Part shown: positions 8,791-17,979 of the stretch, in pieces | Layout of the letters: each line of letters begins with the position of its first letter | Numbering within the stretch: the first letter of the stretch is position 1 | NCBI GenBank assembly: GCA_023512345.1 | Contig: JAILZT010000018.1 | Coordinates: forward strand, 40,517 to 104,516 | Length of the DNA stretch: 64,000 nt | Direction: 5' to 3' | Origin: Paenibacillus sp. | GTDB lineage: Bacteria; Bacillota; Bacilli; Paenibacillales; Paenibacillaceae | Notes under the pieces: generated by a model | Told to the model about the DNA's origin: nothing | Database searches by the model: none | What the model saw: only the letters and a program-made list of their open reading frames with translations | Position numbers and translations under genes: made by a program

Positions 8791-9365
8791 CCTTTTTCCT
8801 CCAATACTCTAACTAGATCATTTCTTGCCAACACGGTCAGTGGAAATACAATTCGCCGCTTCTCCAGAAGAACACGGATTGTAGAATCAAATCCTGCTAC
8901 AAGCCCTTCCTCCAGACTAACCTTGGCCAACTTGCGTATTTGATCCACTCCCGGGAAATCCCGGCCAGGTTCAATATAATCCGCTAGACATACAATTTTT
9001 TCGAGAATGCTCATGCCTTCTCGGCCTGATGTGTGATACCGTATGGCATCCAGAACTTCAGGGTCTGTAATTCCGTACTCTTTCTCGGCAACGAACGCGC
9101 CTACCTCTGCATGCCATAGCTGCTTATCGTGAGACAGCAACACCTCTGACAGTGCATGATCTTCGATGATCTTCCTCATTCGGTCAACGGGCCAATACTT
9201 AGCCACATCATGCAGGATAGCAGCTGTCTCTGCGCGCTCGGGATCAGCTCCATAGCGGATGGCTAATTTAACTGCTGAGTCCATTACACCAAGTGTATGC
9301 TTCCAGCGCTTGTCGGGCATTTGTGCAGAGACTGCTTCAATCAGTGCTTCGCGGCTGTACTCCAT
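8787..9365 (-). CDS. yqeK: HD-domain phosphohydrolase YqeK (Ap4A hydrolase type)
   Basis: The HD metal-binding residues are visible: His in RWKHTLGV, the HD pair in ILHDVAKYWP, then HAEVGAFV and CLADYIEPGR. This is the YqeK family, shown in other bacteria to split diadenosine tetraphosphate symmetrically. The frame is open back to 9470, but an AGGAGTGG site precedes the ATG at 9365. That start gives 192 residues, the usual length, and a 29-nt overlap with nadD. It ends with a 4-nt overlap with rsfS. Confidence 0.94.
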   Translation of the reverse strand: MEYSREALIEAVSAQMPDKRWKHTLGVMDSAVKLAIRYGADPERAETAAILHDVAKYWPVDRMRKIIEDHALSEVLLSHDKQLWHAEVGAFVAEKEYGITDPEVLDAIRYHTSGREGMSILEKIVCLADYIEPGRDFPGVDQIRKLAKVSLEEGLVAGFDSTIRVLLEKRRIVFPLTVLARNDLVRVLEEKG

Positions 9366-9939
9366 ACAATCCACTCCTATGAACATAATTGAAAACGGTC
9401 TCAGGCACCATATAACGGATCGACTTTCCCTCTGCAGCCCGTTTCCGAAGCATAGTAGATGAAATATCAACTAAGGGCATATCTGCGAGTATAACTTTAT
9501 CCGAAATATCAGAAGGCAGTGCTTCAAGGTCAAGGTTTGTTCCAGGACGGCCCACTCCAATAAAAGTAAGCCGCTGTACAAGCTCTTCAATTCCTTCCCA
9601 TTTGGGCAAGTATTGAACCATATCCGCTCCAATAATAAAATATAGATCGAGCTTAGGATACTCCTGTTGCAGCTTTCTTACCGTCTCAATCGTGTAAGAA
9701 ACGCCGCCTCGGGTAATTTCCCAGTCCAGTGTTCGAAAGCTTTCATGCTCTTGAACGGCTTCCTGAACCATAGCCAATCTGTCCTCACTTGATACTCCGG
9801 CCTCATGCTTATGCGGGGGAATATGCGACGGCATAAACCATACCTCATCCAAGTTATAGGTATCTCTAGCAGCTTCCGCTGCCAGCATATGACCCATATG
9901 CAAAGGATCGAAGGTACCTCCCATGATTCCAACTTTCAA
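9337..9939 (-). CDS. nadD: nicotinate-nucleotide adenylyltransferase NadD
   Basis: Protein of 200 residues with the nucleotidyltransferase motif GGTFDPLHMGH near residues 7-17 and the ISSTMLRKR motif near residues 161-169. NadD makes nicotinic acid adenine dinucleotide in NAD synthesis. The start is a TTG at 9939 behind AAGGAGGTGG. It overlaps yqeK by 29 nt and follows yhbY. Confidence 0.96.
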   Translation of the reverse strand: MKVGIMGGTFDPLHMGHMLAAEAARDTYNLDEVWFMPSHIPPHKHEAGVSSEDRLAMVQEAVQEHESFRTLDWEITRGGVSYTIETVRKLQQEYPKLDLYFIIGADMVQYLPKWEGIEELVQRLTFIGVGRPGTNLDLEALPSDISDKVILADMPLVDISSTMLRKRAAEGKSIRYMVPETVFNYVHRSGLYGVQPRSTD

Positions 9940-9992
9940 GAGGCCACCTCCTTAAAGAGAATACAAGATAATAACCGACTCATCTCTATTGT

Positions 9993-10286
9993 CTAACGCG
10001 GCAGCTCAATAGTCTTATTATCGCGTGATTCCTTGTACAGGACAATGGTCTTGCCAATGACCTGAACGAGCTCAGAGCCTGATTGTTCAGCCAATGTGCT
10101 GCCGATGACTTTAGGATCCTCAACGTTATTGTTGAGCACACTGATCTTCATAAGCTCGCGTTTTTCAATAGCTTCCTCAATATGGCGGATAAGATGCTCA
10201 TTTACGCCACCTTTTCCGACTTGAAATACCGGGTCAAGATGGTGTGCCAAAGAGCGTAAGTAGCGTGTTTGTTTTCCAGTTAACAT
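9993..10286 (-). CDS. yhbY: ribosome assembly RNA-binding protein YhbY
   Basis: A 97-residue single CRS1-YhbY domain. The GxxG-type RNA-binding loop is GKGGVNEHLIRHI, and the early LTGKQTRYLRSLAHHLDPV matches the family. YhbY (YqeI in Bacillus) associates with pre-50S ribosomal particles. It lies between aroE and nadD, the conserved Bacillales order. Confidence 0.95.
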   Translation of the reverse strand: MLTGKQTRYLRSLAHHLDPVFQVGKGGVNEHLIRHIEEAIEKRELMKISVLNNNVEDPKVIGSTLAEQSGSELVQVIGKTIVLYKESRDNKTIELPR

Positions 10287-10345
10287 AAATGAACAAAACT
10301 CCTTAATTAATATATATTATTACCCAAATTTCCTAAAACCATTTC

Positions 10346-11224
10346 CTATTCAGTGCCACCCAGGCAATCTAGGATGGTCTGCCGCATAACTTCGATCGGC
10401 GCAGGCTGTCCAGTCCAATACTCCAACGCATAGGCACCCTGATAAACGAACATCCCAAGTCCTCCGTGAATGCGGCAACCACGTGCTAAACTATCCTGAA
10501 GCAGGCGGGTACGGAGTGGATTGTAAATTAGATCACTTACAACCATCCCCTCGTGAAATAGAGAGGCATCTATTGGCGTTTCATTCATATGAGGATACAT
10601 ACCCACAGAGGTAGTATTAATTATGACATCTATATCAGTCAGCACATCTGGGATTTGATCCAGGCTTATTCCGGTGATATTCCCCTTCTTACTCCATTCC
10701 GCAGCCAGTTCCAAGGCTTTGTCGGCTGTACGGTTAGCTACAATAATAGTTTCTGGAGCTTCCCGAAGCAGCGCAGCAGCTATCCCTCTTGCAGCGCCCC
10801 CCGCTCCAATCACCAATATTCTAGCTCCAGTTAAATCGGAGAAAGCCTCGGCCTTGAGCGAACGTACGTAACCTATGCCATCCGTATTATATCCAGTCAA
10901 GAAACCATTAGAATTCACAATGGTATTGACTGCACCGATGTCCTTCGCACTTTCATCCAGAGCATCCAGATAAGGCATAACAGCTACTTTGTGCGGTATG
11001 GTCACATTAACCCCGCGAAAGCCAAGTGTCCTAATCGCCTCTACAGCATTTCCCAATTTGTCTGGAATGATATGCAAAGGAACATAGGCCCCTGATATCC
11101 CCATGGATCGCAACGCAGCTGTGTGCATGATTGGTGATCTCGATTGCGCGATAGGATCACCCATTACTCCAAGAAGAATATCCCCTGTATTGGCGGACGA
11201 CCCGTTCACTGTTGTCTCAGACAC
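10346..11224 (-). CDS. aroE: shikimate dehydrogenase AroE
   Basis: Protein of 292 residues. The shikimate-binding segment GDPIAQSRSPIMH, the catalytic Lys in VTIPHK, NTDGIGY, and the NADP-binding GAGGAARGI are all present. It reduces 3-dehydroshikimate to shikimate for aromatic amino acid synthesis. It follows yqeH by 20 nt in the same operon. Confidence 0.97.
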   Translation of the reverse strand: MSETTVNGSSANTGDILLGVMGDPIAQSRSPIMHTAALRSMGISGAYVPLHIIPDKLGNAVEAIRTLGFRGVNVTIPHKVAVMPYLDALDESAKDIGAVNTIVNSNGFLTGYNTDGIGYVRSLKAEAFSDLTGARILVIGAGGAARGIAAALLREAPETIIVANRTADKALELAAEWSKKGNITGISLDQIPDVLTDIDVIINTTSVGMYPHMNETPIDASLFHEGMVVSDLIYNPLRTRLLQDSLARGCRIHGGLGMFVYQGAYALEYWTGQPAPIEVMRQTILDCLGGTE

Positions 11225-11244
11225 ACGTGTAACCTCCCTCGTTG

Positions 11245-12372
11245 TTAAATCAGCGAAGGTCGGGTAAGCACCTTCACACCGCGCGGAACGTGTATAGCAA
11301 TTACAGCACCTTCGGTACTGTTAAGTTTGATCCATCCCAGGCCTGATACATATATATCGGTATTACTGCCCCGGTTGATGCGGAATTCGTGACGCTGCCA
11401 TTGTGGAAGCTTGTCCATCCGATCCTTGCCAGGAGGCGATAAGAGCTCACCGCGGTGCTCTTGGTATAGAGAATCAGCACGATCAAGCTTCGTCCGATGA
11501 ATCTTGAGCGTGCCGCTAATAAAGCAGGTGAAGGACTGACGCTCTCCTTGAACAAAATCAAATCTTCCCAAACCTCCAAAAAAGAGGCTTTGTCCTTCAT
11601 TTAATTGATATACCGCAGGCTTCAAGGTTTGTGACGGCATAACCGCATCCAAATCCTGACGTTCTACAAGCTCACTGTAACGCCAAGGATACACAATTCC
11701 AGGAGTATCAATAATGTAGTGACCATCATCGAGGGGAATTTTGACCGTATCCAAAGTCGTTCCTGGATATTGTGAAGTTGTAAGTTCCTGCTCTAGATCA
11801 CTATAATCTGAAATCAGACGGTTAATCAGTGTTGATTTGCCTACATTGGTCGCTCCAACTACATAGACATCACGTTGTCCCCGAAGTTCAGATACCGACT
11901 CCAGCAGGCGGTCGAATCCCTGATTGCGTTTGGCACTGCACAGGATAATTTCTTCAGTCTTCATCCCATGCTCCTTACAACGCTGCTGTACCCAGTTACG
12001 CAGTTTATTCCAATTTGTAACTTTAGGAAGCAAGTCACATTTGTTCACGGCAAGAATAACCTTGTTGTTACCCACGAACCGCTGCAAGCCAGAAATCAAG
12101 CTTCCTTCAAAGTCGAACAAATCGACAATGTGAATAACAAGCGCGTTTTTCTCGCCGATACCGCTAAGCAAACGAAGAAACTCATCCTGATTTACCGAAA
12201 CGGATGAAGCTTCATTATAGTTTTTAATACGGAAACAGCGCTGACAAATGACAGGATCCCGTTCAAAGGCGACCGCGGGAATAAACCCTGGAACATCCTT
12301 ATGCTCGGTTTGCAGCTTGATGCCGCAGCCGCTGCATTTTACAGGAAGCTGTGTTTCATGCTCTTGACTCAT
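11245..12372 (-). CDS. yqeH: circularly permuted ribosome-assembly GTPase YqeH
   Basis: Protein of 375 residues with an N-terminal zinc finger (CSGCG ... CQRC) and a permuted GTPase domain. The G4 motif NKCDLLP comes first, then G1 GATNVGKST near residues 178-186, and G3 DTPG. YqeH is needed for 30S subunit assembly. It overlaps yqeG by 4 nt. Confidence 0.97.
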   Translation of the reverse strand: MSQEHETQLPVKCSGCGIKLQTEHKDVPGFIPAVAFERDPVICQRCFRIKNYNEASSVSVNQDEFLRLLSGIGEKNALVIHIVDLFDFEGSLISGLQRFVGNNKVILAVNKCDLLPKVTNWNKLRNWVQQRCKEHGMKTEEIILCSAKRNQGFDRLLESVSELRGQRDVYVVGATNVGKSTLINRLISDYSDLEQELTTSQYPGTTLDTVKIPLDDGHYIIDTPGIVYPWRYSELVERQDLDAVMPSQTLKPAVYQLNEGQSLFFGGLGRFDFVQGERQSFTCFISGTLKIHRTKLDRADSLYQEHRGELLSPPGKDRMDKLPQWQRHEFRINRGSNTDIYVSGLGWIKLNSTEGAVIAIHVPRGVKVLTRPSLI

Positions 12373-12902
12373 TTAAATTTTTCCTCCTCGTGCTCATGCC
12401 ACAATCCTTGTTTGCGCAGTCTGGTCAGAGCGATCTGCTCTATTCTGCGATTAATGCGGGTACCCACTCCCTCGTCATTCACCGAAATGGGCAGCACTAA
12501 TACGGTATATAGACCCAACCGATTTCCGCCATAGACATCCGTAAGCATCTGGTCACCGACAACAATGGTTTGCTCCGGTGATAGTTCCATCTGCTTGATT
12601 GCCTTACGGAAAGGTGCATTACTTGGCTTCCGTGCCTGATGAACAAATTCAATATTAAGCGGGGTGGCAAAACGCGACACCCGTTGCATGTTATTATTTG
12701 ATACAATGATCAGCTTAAAGCCGAACTGTTTCACCTTCTCAAACCACAACAGCAGTTCCGGCGTAGCCAAAGGCGCCTTGGCACCTACAAGCGTGTTATC
12801 CAGATCTGTTATAATGCCGCGATAACCCTTGATATACAACTCTTCCAGCGGAATATCAAATACTGTATTCACGCGGAGTTTGGGGACAAGCATCTCAAAC
12901 AA
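12369..12902 (-). CDS. yqeG: HAD-family phosphatase YqeG
   Basis: HAD subfamily IIIA phosphatase of about 177 residues. Motif I is DLDNTLVG, motif II is in IIVSNNN, and motif III is VGDQMLTDVYGGNR. The frame extends to an ATG at 12926, but GAGGTGA lies 5 nt before a TTG at 12902, which gives the usual family length and is preferred. It heads the conserved ribosome-assembly cluster and overlaps yqeH by 4 nt. The physiological substrate is not established. Confidence 0.9.
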   Translation of the reverse strand: MFEMLVPKLRVNTVFDIPLEELYIKGYRGIITDLDNTLVGAKAPLATPELLLWFEKVKQFGFKLIIVSNNNMQRVSRFATPLNIEFVHQARKPSNAPFRKAIKQMELSPEQTIVVGDQMLTDVYGGNRLGLYTVLVLPISVNDEGVGTRINRRIEQIALTRLRKQGLWHEHEEEKFK

Positions 12903-12994
12903 TACGTTCACCTCGATTTCATACAAAAAACTATATCATACTCTCTGCACTTATCAAATGACCGAGAGCTGGGCTATTGTCAACACCCAAAGTT

Positions 12995-15232
12995 TCAATT
13001 CCCGGACTTTAGGCTTTTACGTAGCCGCAAAGCTTCAGTATACACGTTATGCCAATCTTTGTCTTCTATAACCTCTGGGCTATATTGCGCTTTTTCAAAA
13101 ATTCCTAACAAAATGTTCAAATCTTCGGAAATAACAGGACGTTTAAGGCTCCAACCTTCCACAGATTCACGCAATGTTTCATATTCTTCCTTTTTAAAAC
13201 CTTTTCTCCGCAAGTATCTTATCCATCGTTCAGTCTCGACCGTCACTTTTTGAGCAGGAGTTAAAGGACGTCCGCTGCGCAGCTGCTGAAAGAGAAAACG
13301 CAGATCAAACCGCCGCGTCCACAGCAGAAATCCTGCCCAAGCGAGCAATACTGCACCTGAGGCTATTGCAGCCCAAGCCCCTAATTGTAACCCACCCTGT
13401 TCAGCTTTAGTATTTGCAGTCTTGTCCTCTGACTGGACATCTTCCTCTTCTGTATCCAGCAGATCTTCCACAGGATCAGTTTCATTCTGAGTCAGCAAAG
13501 GAACATTAAATCCTGGAGTCGCTTCAATCGGAACCCATCCATACTCCCCAAAGTATACTTCAGCCCAAGAATGAGCATCCGCGTTCGTAATCGTATAGAT
13601 GTTACTAAACGCACTGCCTTGCTGCATAGCGATATTGTCAGGAAGCTCCGCCTGTTCTCCCGGTGCATAGCCTTTAACCCATCGAGCAGGGATATCCAGA
13701 GATCTCGCCATAGTCACTAATGCAGTTGAGTAATAATCGCAGTAACCCTCTCTGATCTCGAACAAAAAACTCTCTACAAAATCAGAACTGACACCGCGTG
13801 AAACATTGGGCTCATTGGTATACGGAAAGGTTTGTTGTAAGTATTGTTGCAAAAGCACCGTTTTTTCATACGGAGTTTGTGCTCCTGCCGTAATCTCCAC
13901 AGCTAGATCCTTTACACGAGCTGGAAAGTCATCCGTCAGTTGCAAAAATTGCTTATCTACATCATTCCCGCTATAAAGATCGGTATAAGTCTTCGTACTC
14001 AGTTCTTTAAGAGGAACAATGGGAATTTCCGCGGTAAGCTCGTAGGTCTGCGGATAAGTCAACTTTCTATTATTGATATCCCATAGCAGTTCGCTATCCC
14101 TGCTTCTCCAGAATAATCCATTGATTTCTTGCTCACCATTGACCTTATCTAGAGTAGTAATAGAATACGGCCCGAAAATTGCTGGATAACTGTTATTCCC
14201 CAGCAGCCGAACCGTTTGCTGAAGTTTTTGGGTCTTAAGCTTTGAAGAATTGTTATTAGGCAGAAGCTGGCCCACATCAACTCCTTCATAAGGTCCCCGG
14301 GCAGGCCGATCATTATCGGTCCAGCCGTTACCGGAATAGACACTGCGAGTCTCTCCCCGCATATAGGTTCGCATATCAGAAGTTACTGTCATTACGGGAG
14401 TATAATCAAAAGCAAAACCCCCGCCCAACTTATCATCATTTAGGCTATATCCTGATGATGTATTTTTCACAGCAGCACCAGTACCTGTTCCTGTACCTGA
14501 TTTGGTGGTTCCAGTGCCAGAAGAACCGCCGTTTCCACGCCAATCTATCCAAGCCGTGTAGGGATCGGTCAATCGCGGTTTTACTTCAGGCATATTTATA
14601 CCGGTAATGATTATTAGAGAGAAAATGATTGCAATATTCACAATAATTTTTAAGGGATAATCTAGTAAATATGACCAGCCTCGCGGATAACGAAGTTGAA
14701 AACTCCTTAAGTGCTGAGTCACTAGCCAGCACATACCGGCGAATACCGTCCACGCGACTTCCTGCCATAATTCTGTAGAAGTAAAAGAATCGAGTGCAGC
14801 AAAGGCTACTAAATTCGTACCTATAATTAATAGAATCCGAGCCTTCGTTGAAACCCACCAAGATAACAAGACCAACAAACCCCAAGCTCCCAGCGCAAAC
14901 CATATATATGGCATTAACTGAACGGCGATATCAGGCAGCTTTTCACGGAAATTCAAGAAAGGGTCTGGGACATAATCTCCATAGTACTTAATGGTCCTAA
15001 AGACTATATAAATGACTGCAACGGCTTCAACAAAGTAACGATACAGAGTACGTACAGGGAATAGAATCTCAATAATAGCTACAGCAGTCAGTGTAAGGAG
15101 AACGGATGTAGTCGTCTCCCGATACCAAAGAGGTTCCGTATAATAAAGCCACTGAAGTGCTATTATCATGATCCAGAGAAGTCTTAAGGACAGATGCCAA
15201 GACGATTTCTGCAGAACCCACCAATTTCTCAT
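12995..15232 (-). CDS. membrane transglutaminase-like (TgpA-type) protein
   Basis: A 745-residue protein. Residues 1-205 have several membrane helices, then an extracytoplasmic part with a transglutaminase-like fold. The catalytic Cys is in REGYCDYYSTALVTMARSLD and the His in ADAHSWAEVYFGEYGW, followed by a final membrane helix near 620-640 and a cytoplasmic tail. It is the third gene of a MoxR/DUF58/transglutaminase module, 1 nt after the DUF58 gene. Such modules are widespread, but the role is not firmly known. Confidence 0.9.
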   Translation of the reverse strand: MRNWWVLQKSSWHLSLRLLWIMIIALQWLYYTEPLWYRETTTSVLLTLTAVAIIEILFPVRTLYRYFVEAVAVIYIVFRTIKYYGDYVPDPFLNFREKLPDIAVQLMPYIWFALGAWGLLVLLSWWVSTKARILLIIGTNLVAFAALDSFTSTELWQEVAWTVFAGMCWLVTQHLRSFQLRYPRGWSYLLDYPLKIIVNIAIIFSLIIITGINMPEVKPRLTDPYTAWIDWRGNGGSSGTGTTKSGTGTGTGAAVKNTSSGYSLNDDKLGGGFAFDYTPVMTVTSDMRTYMRGETRSVYSGNGWTDNDRPARGPYEGVDVGQLLPNNNSSKLKTQKLQQTVRLLGNNSYPAIFGPYSITTLDKVNGEQEINGLFWRSRDSELLWDINNRKLTYPQTYELTAEIPIVPLKELSTKTYTDLYSGNDVDKQFLQLTDDFPARVKDLAVEITAGAQTPYEKTVLLQQYLQQTFPYTNEPNVSRGVSSDFVESFLFEIREGYCDYYSTALVTMARSLDIPARWVKGYAPGEQAELPDNIAMQQGSAFSNIYTITNADAHSWAEVYFGEYGWVPIEATPGFNVPLLTQNETDPVEDLLDTEEEDVQSEDKTANTKAEQGGLQLGAWAAIASGAVLLAWAGFLLWTRRFDLRFLFQQLRSGRPLTPAQKVTVETERWIRYLRRKGFKKEEYETLRESVEGWSLKRPVISEDLNILLGIFEKAQYSPEVIEDKDWHNVYTEALRLRKSLKSGN

Positions 15233-15233
15233 A

Positions 15234-16478
15234 TTATTTTTCCCCTCCCAATACAGCAGGAAGCTCTTGAAGAGATCTTACGCTGCATCCTGTCAACCCA
15301 CGTGATGCCAGTACACTCATCCAGTCATCGTTGCGATTTACTGCTGCCGGATCCATCACGTGGATATGAGACGGAGTCATACCATGGTTATCTGCCCATA
15401 GCAAAGCATCCAATACAGGAATGCCTCTCTGAGGACTGATAAGGACGAAATAGGAGCCCTTAGGGAACATGCGGTATCCCATTTCCAATCTGGAGACGAG
15501 AGTGCCTTTTCCCTCCCCATTAATATCTATTAAATATTGAATCATTTTCTGACGCTCTGCTCCCGACTCTGCAGGAGAGAACATTTTTGTATTCTTATCT
15601 AGACAGCATAGGCCTATGCCGATTCTTTCCCTTATACCGAATCCCAGTAATGAAGCTGCTGTAGAAACCGCCAATTCAAAGGTACTGGAAGAACTATACG
15701 CCTTCGAACTGCCGTCCAGGACAATCATAGTCTTGGGGATAGATTCATGTTCAAATTCCTTAGATTTCCAAGAACCTGTCTTGGCCGTTGCATTCCAATG
15801 AATACGCGTTAATCTGTCACCGTATACATAGTCACGTACTCCATTGATCTGGGTAGTCTCACGCCTGGATTGAACCCGGGAGACTTGCGGACCAGCGACC
15901 CTTGAATTCCGTTCATACAACTGCCATCGCGGGATAAATACAGCACGGGGCATTACCCGAAACTGACCTTTAGCTAAAAAGCTGCCTTTGTGTTGAGTCA
16001 ACCCAAATATATCCTCGCAAATAACATCTGTTTCTGCGAAACTATAGCTTCCACGCTCTAAAGCCGGTGTCTGAAACCGCAGCTCCCCATCTCCTTTAAA
16101 GCTGGGGATAAGACTCTCTTCAAACACCCAAGATTCCCCGTTATGACGTTTCAACATTTCTCTTACTACGATATAAGGCAACGGCAAGTAACCAGGGATA
16201 GTGATGTTAAGCTTAACTCGAAGAGAGCCTCCAGCATACAGAAGATCTGGCTTTTCTTGTTCAGCATACAGACTTCGAGTGCCCTTGGATCGCCTTACAC
16301 CACCCAAACTTGCAGCTATTAAATAAAGGATAAGCAGTGAAACCATAATAAAGAGCATGAACGAGGTTTTCCCGCCTTGAAATAGAACATACAGCAAAGT
16401 AATACCCCATACTGCGAGTATACCCGCCAGCTTGGCCGGCTGTATGACCGCTGCCGCGGCAGACAAGTAGCGTCCCAT
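15234..16478 (-). CDS. DUF58 domain membrane protein
   Basis: Protein of 414 residues with two N-terminal hydrophobic segments and a DUF58 core. The family hallmark is IHWNATAKTGSWKSKEFEHE near residues 222-241, and a von Willebrand-like TMIVLDGS follows. DUF58 proteins are normally encoded next to MoxR ATPases, as here (1 nt after moxR), and are thought to be handled by them. Confidence 0.9.
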   Translation of the reverse strand: MGRYLSAAAAVIQPAKLAGILAVWGITLLYVLFQGGKTSFMLFIMVSLLILYLIAASLGGVRRSKGTRSLYAEQEKPDLLYAGGSLRVKLNITIPGYLPLPYIVVREMLKRHNGESWVFEESLIPSFKGDGELRFQTPALERGSYSFAETDVICEDIFGLTQHKGSFLAKGQFRVMPRAVFIPRWQLYERNSRVAGPQVSRVQSRRETTQINGVRDYVYGDRLTRIHWNATAKTGSWKSKEFEHESIPKTMIVLDGSSKAYSSSSTFELAVSTAASLLGFGIRERIGIGLCCLDKNTKMFSPAESGAERQKMIQYLIDINGEGKGTLVSRLEMGYRMFPKGSYFVLISPQRGIPVLDALLWADNHGMTPSHIHVMDPAAVNRNDDWMSVLASRGLTGCSVRSLQELPAVLGGEK

Positions 16479-16479
16479 C

Positions 16480-17436
16480 TTATTGCCTCATCGTAACTGG
16501 CACATGAATGTTCTGCAGCAGTTTTTGCAATAAAGATTCCACACTGACATTATCCAACCGTGATTCCGGACGAAGCAGAATACGATGGCTTAGTGCATAA
16601 GGGGTTAGAACCTTCACATCATCAGGCAGCACATAGTCTCTATCCTGCAAGAAAGCATAGGCTTTGCATGCCATCATAAAGGATAACGAAGCCCGCGGGC
16701 TCGCACCCAATAAGACGAGAGGATGCTCTCTTGTCGTACGAACAATCTCCAAAAGGTAATTCAATACGGGGTCGCTTATATATACCTCTCGTATTTCCTT
16801 CTGGATCGCCGAGATCTGTTCCATATCTGTAACCGGGAGAAGTCTGTCCACCGGCTGCCCCTCCTGATGCTTCAGCAGCAGGCTTTTTTCCGTACTCAAA
16901 TCAGGGTATCCAAGGGTAATTCTTAACATAAAACGGTCCAGCTGGGCTTCAGGCAGTGTGTAGGTTCCCTCGAAATCAATGGGATTCTGGGTAGCGCACA
17001 ACATAAAAGGATGAGGAAGAGGATAGGTCTCACCGTCAACAGTAACATTCCGTTCCTCCATGACTTCGAGGAGAGCAGACTGCGTCTTGGTTGTTGCTCT
17101 GTTAATCTCGTCGGCTAGCAAAATATTAGTCATTACTGGACCTGGCCGAAAGTGAAACATCTCATCACGCGGGTGATACACAGACACTCCAGTAATATCA
17201 CTCGGAAGAATGTCCGGATTACACTGTATCCGCCGGTATTCGCCTGACATAGATCTAGAGAGCGCCCGAATTAGTTGGGTTTTACCGGTTCCGGGTACAT
17301 CCTCTATGAGGACATGTCCGCCCGCAAGCAGCGCTGTTAACAGCAGTTGTATTTCAAAGGATTTTCCAAGGATGCAGGATTCTAGGTTCGTACGAACAGC
17401 ATTAATAATATTCATGGATTCTTGACTAACGGGCAT
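16480..17436 (-). CDS. MoxR-family AAA+ ATPase
   Basis: Protein of 318 residues. Walker A is EDVPGTGKTQLI, Walker B is ILLADEINRA, and sensor residues are in MLCATQNPIDFEGTYTLPEAQLDRF. MoxR ATPases act as chaperone-like partners of DUF58/VWA proteins. It is the first gene of the three-gene module; the yqe cluster follows without an obvious terminator. Confidence 0.95.
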   Translation of the reverse strand: MPVSQESMNIINAVRTNLESCILGKSFEIQLLLTALLAGGHVLIEDVPGTGKTQLIRALSRSMSGEYRRIQCNPDILPSDITGVSVYHPRDEMFHFRPGPVMTNILLADEINRATTKTQSALLEVMEERNVTVDGETYPLPHPFMLCATQNPIDFEGTYTLPEAQLDRFMLRITLGYPDLSTEKSLLLKHQEGQPVDRLLPVTDMEQISAIQKEIREVYISDPVLNYLLEIVRTTREHPLVLLGASPRASLSFMMACKAYAFLQDRDYVLPDDVKVLTPYALSHRILLRPESRLDNVSVESLLQKLLQNIHVPVTMRQ

Positions 17437-17576
17437 ATATAGTAAACCTCCTATGGCAGAATAAAACAGTATACATATATTTTACATGATGAAGGGACCC
17501 AAAGTACATTAGCAGGCCTTAGGAAAGTGAAATGTTATAGAGTTGTAATAGAAGGGCCGTTGTTACCGCATAAAAA

Positions 17577-17616
17577 ATAACCAAGTCATCCAAAGAATTC
17601 TGGTCGACATGGTTAT
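17577..17616 (-). terminator. terminator after spoVAE
   Basis: On the minus strand ATAACCATGTC pairs imperfectly with GACTTGGTTAT and is followed by TTTTTTATG. It separates the spoVA genes from the MoxR module. Confidence 0.75.
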
Positions 17617-17628
17617 GTGTATGTCCTA

Positions 17629-17979
17629 TTATCCTCTAGGCCGAACAATTAAAGCTGCCAAAAATGAAAAAACTATAGCTGAGGAAATCCCGGCACTAGT
17701 AATACTAAAAATACCAGTGACCACACCGACCCAGCCATCCCGTTCCAGCTCCGTAAGTGCTCCATGCACCAGTGAATTACCAAAGCTAGTTATAGGAACT
17801 GAAGCCCCTGCCCCGGCGAACTTGATCAGGGGATCATAAATCCCAACGGCATCTGCTACCGCTCCCAAAACAACCAGAGTACTCATGGTATGAGCCGGTG
17901 TCAGCTTCATCACATCCATCATCAGCTGGCCGATTACACAAATGGCTCCACCAATTAGAAACGCCCATAGGTATATCAT
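17629..17979 (-). CDS. spoVAE: stage V sporulation protein AE
   Basis: A 116-residue integral membrane protein with about four helices. GGAICVIGQLMMDVMKLTPAH near the start and GAGASVPITSFGNSLVHGAL match SpoVAE. It is part of the SpoVA channel that moves dipicolinic acid into the forespore and out during germination. It overlaps spoVAD by 4 nt. Confidence 0.95.
   Translation of the reverse strand: MIYLWAFLIGGAICVIGQLMMDVMKLTPAHTMSTLVVLGAVADAVGIYDPLIKFAGAGASVPITSFGNSLVHGALTELERDGWVGVVTGIFSITSAGISSAIVFSFLAALIVRPRG

Noticed and set aside
9366..9470. N-terminal extension of YqeK
   Set aside because: The extra 35 residues are nadD read in another frame; a strong ribosome binding site fits the ATG at 9365.
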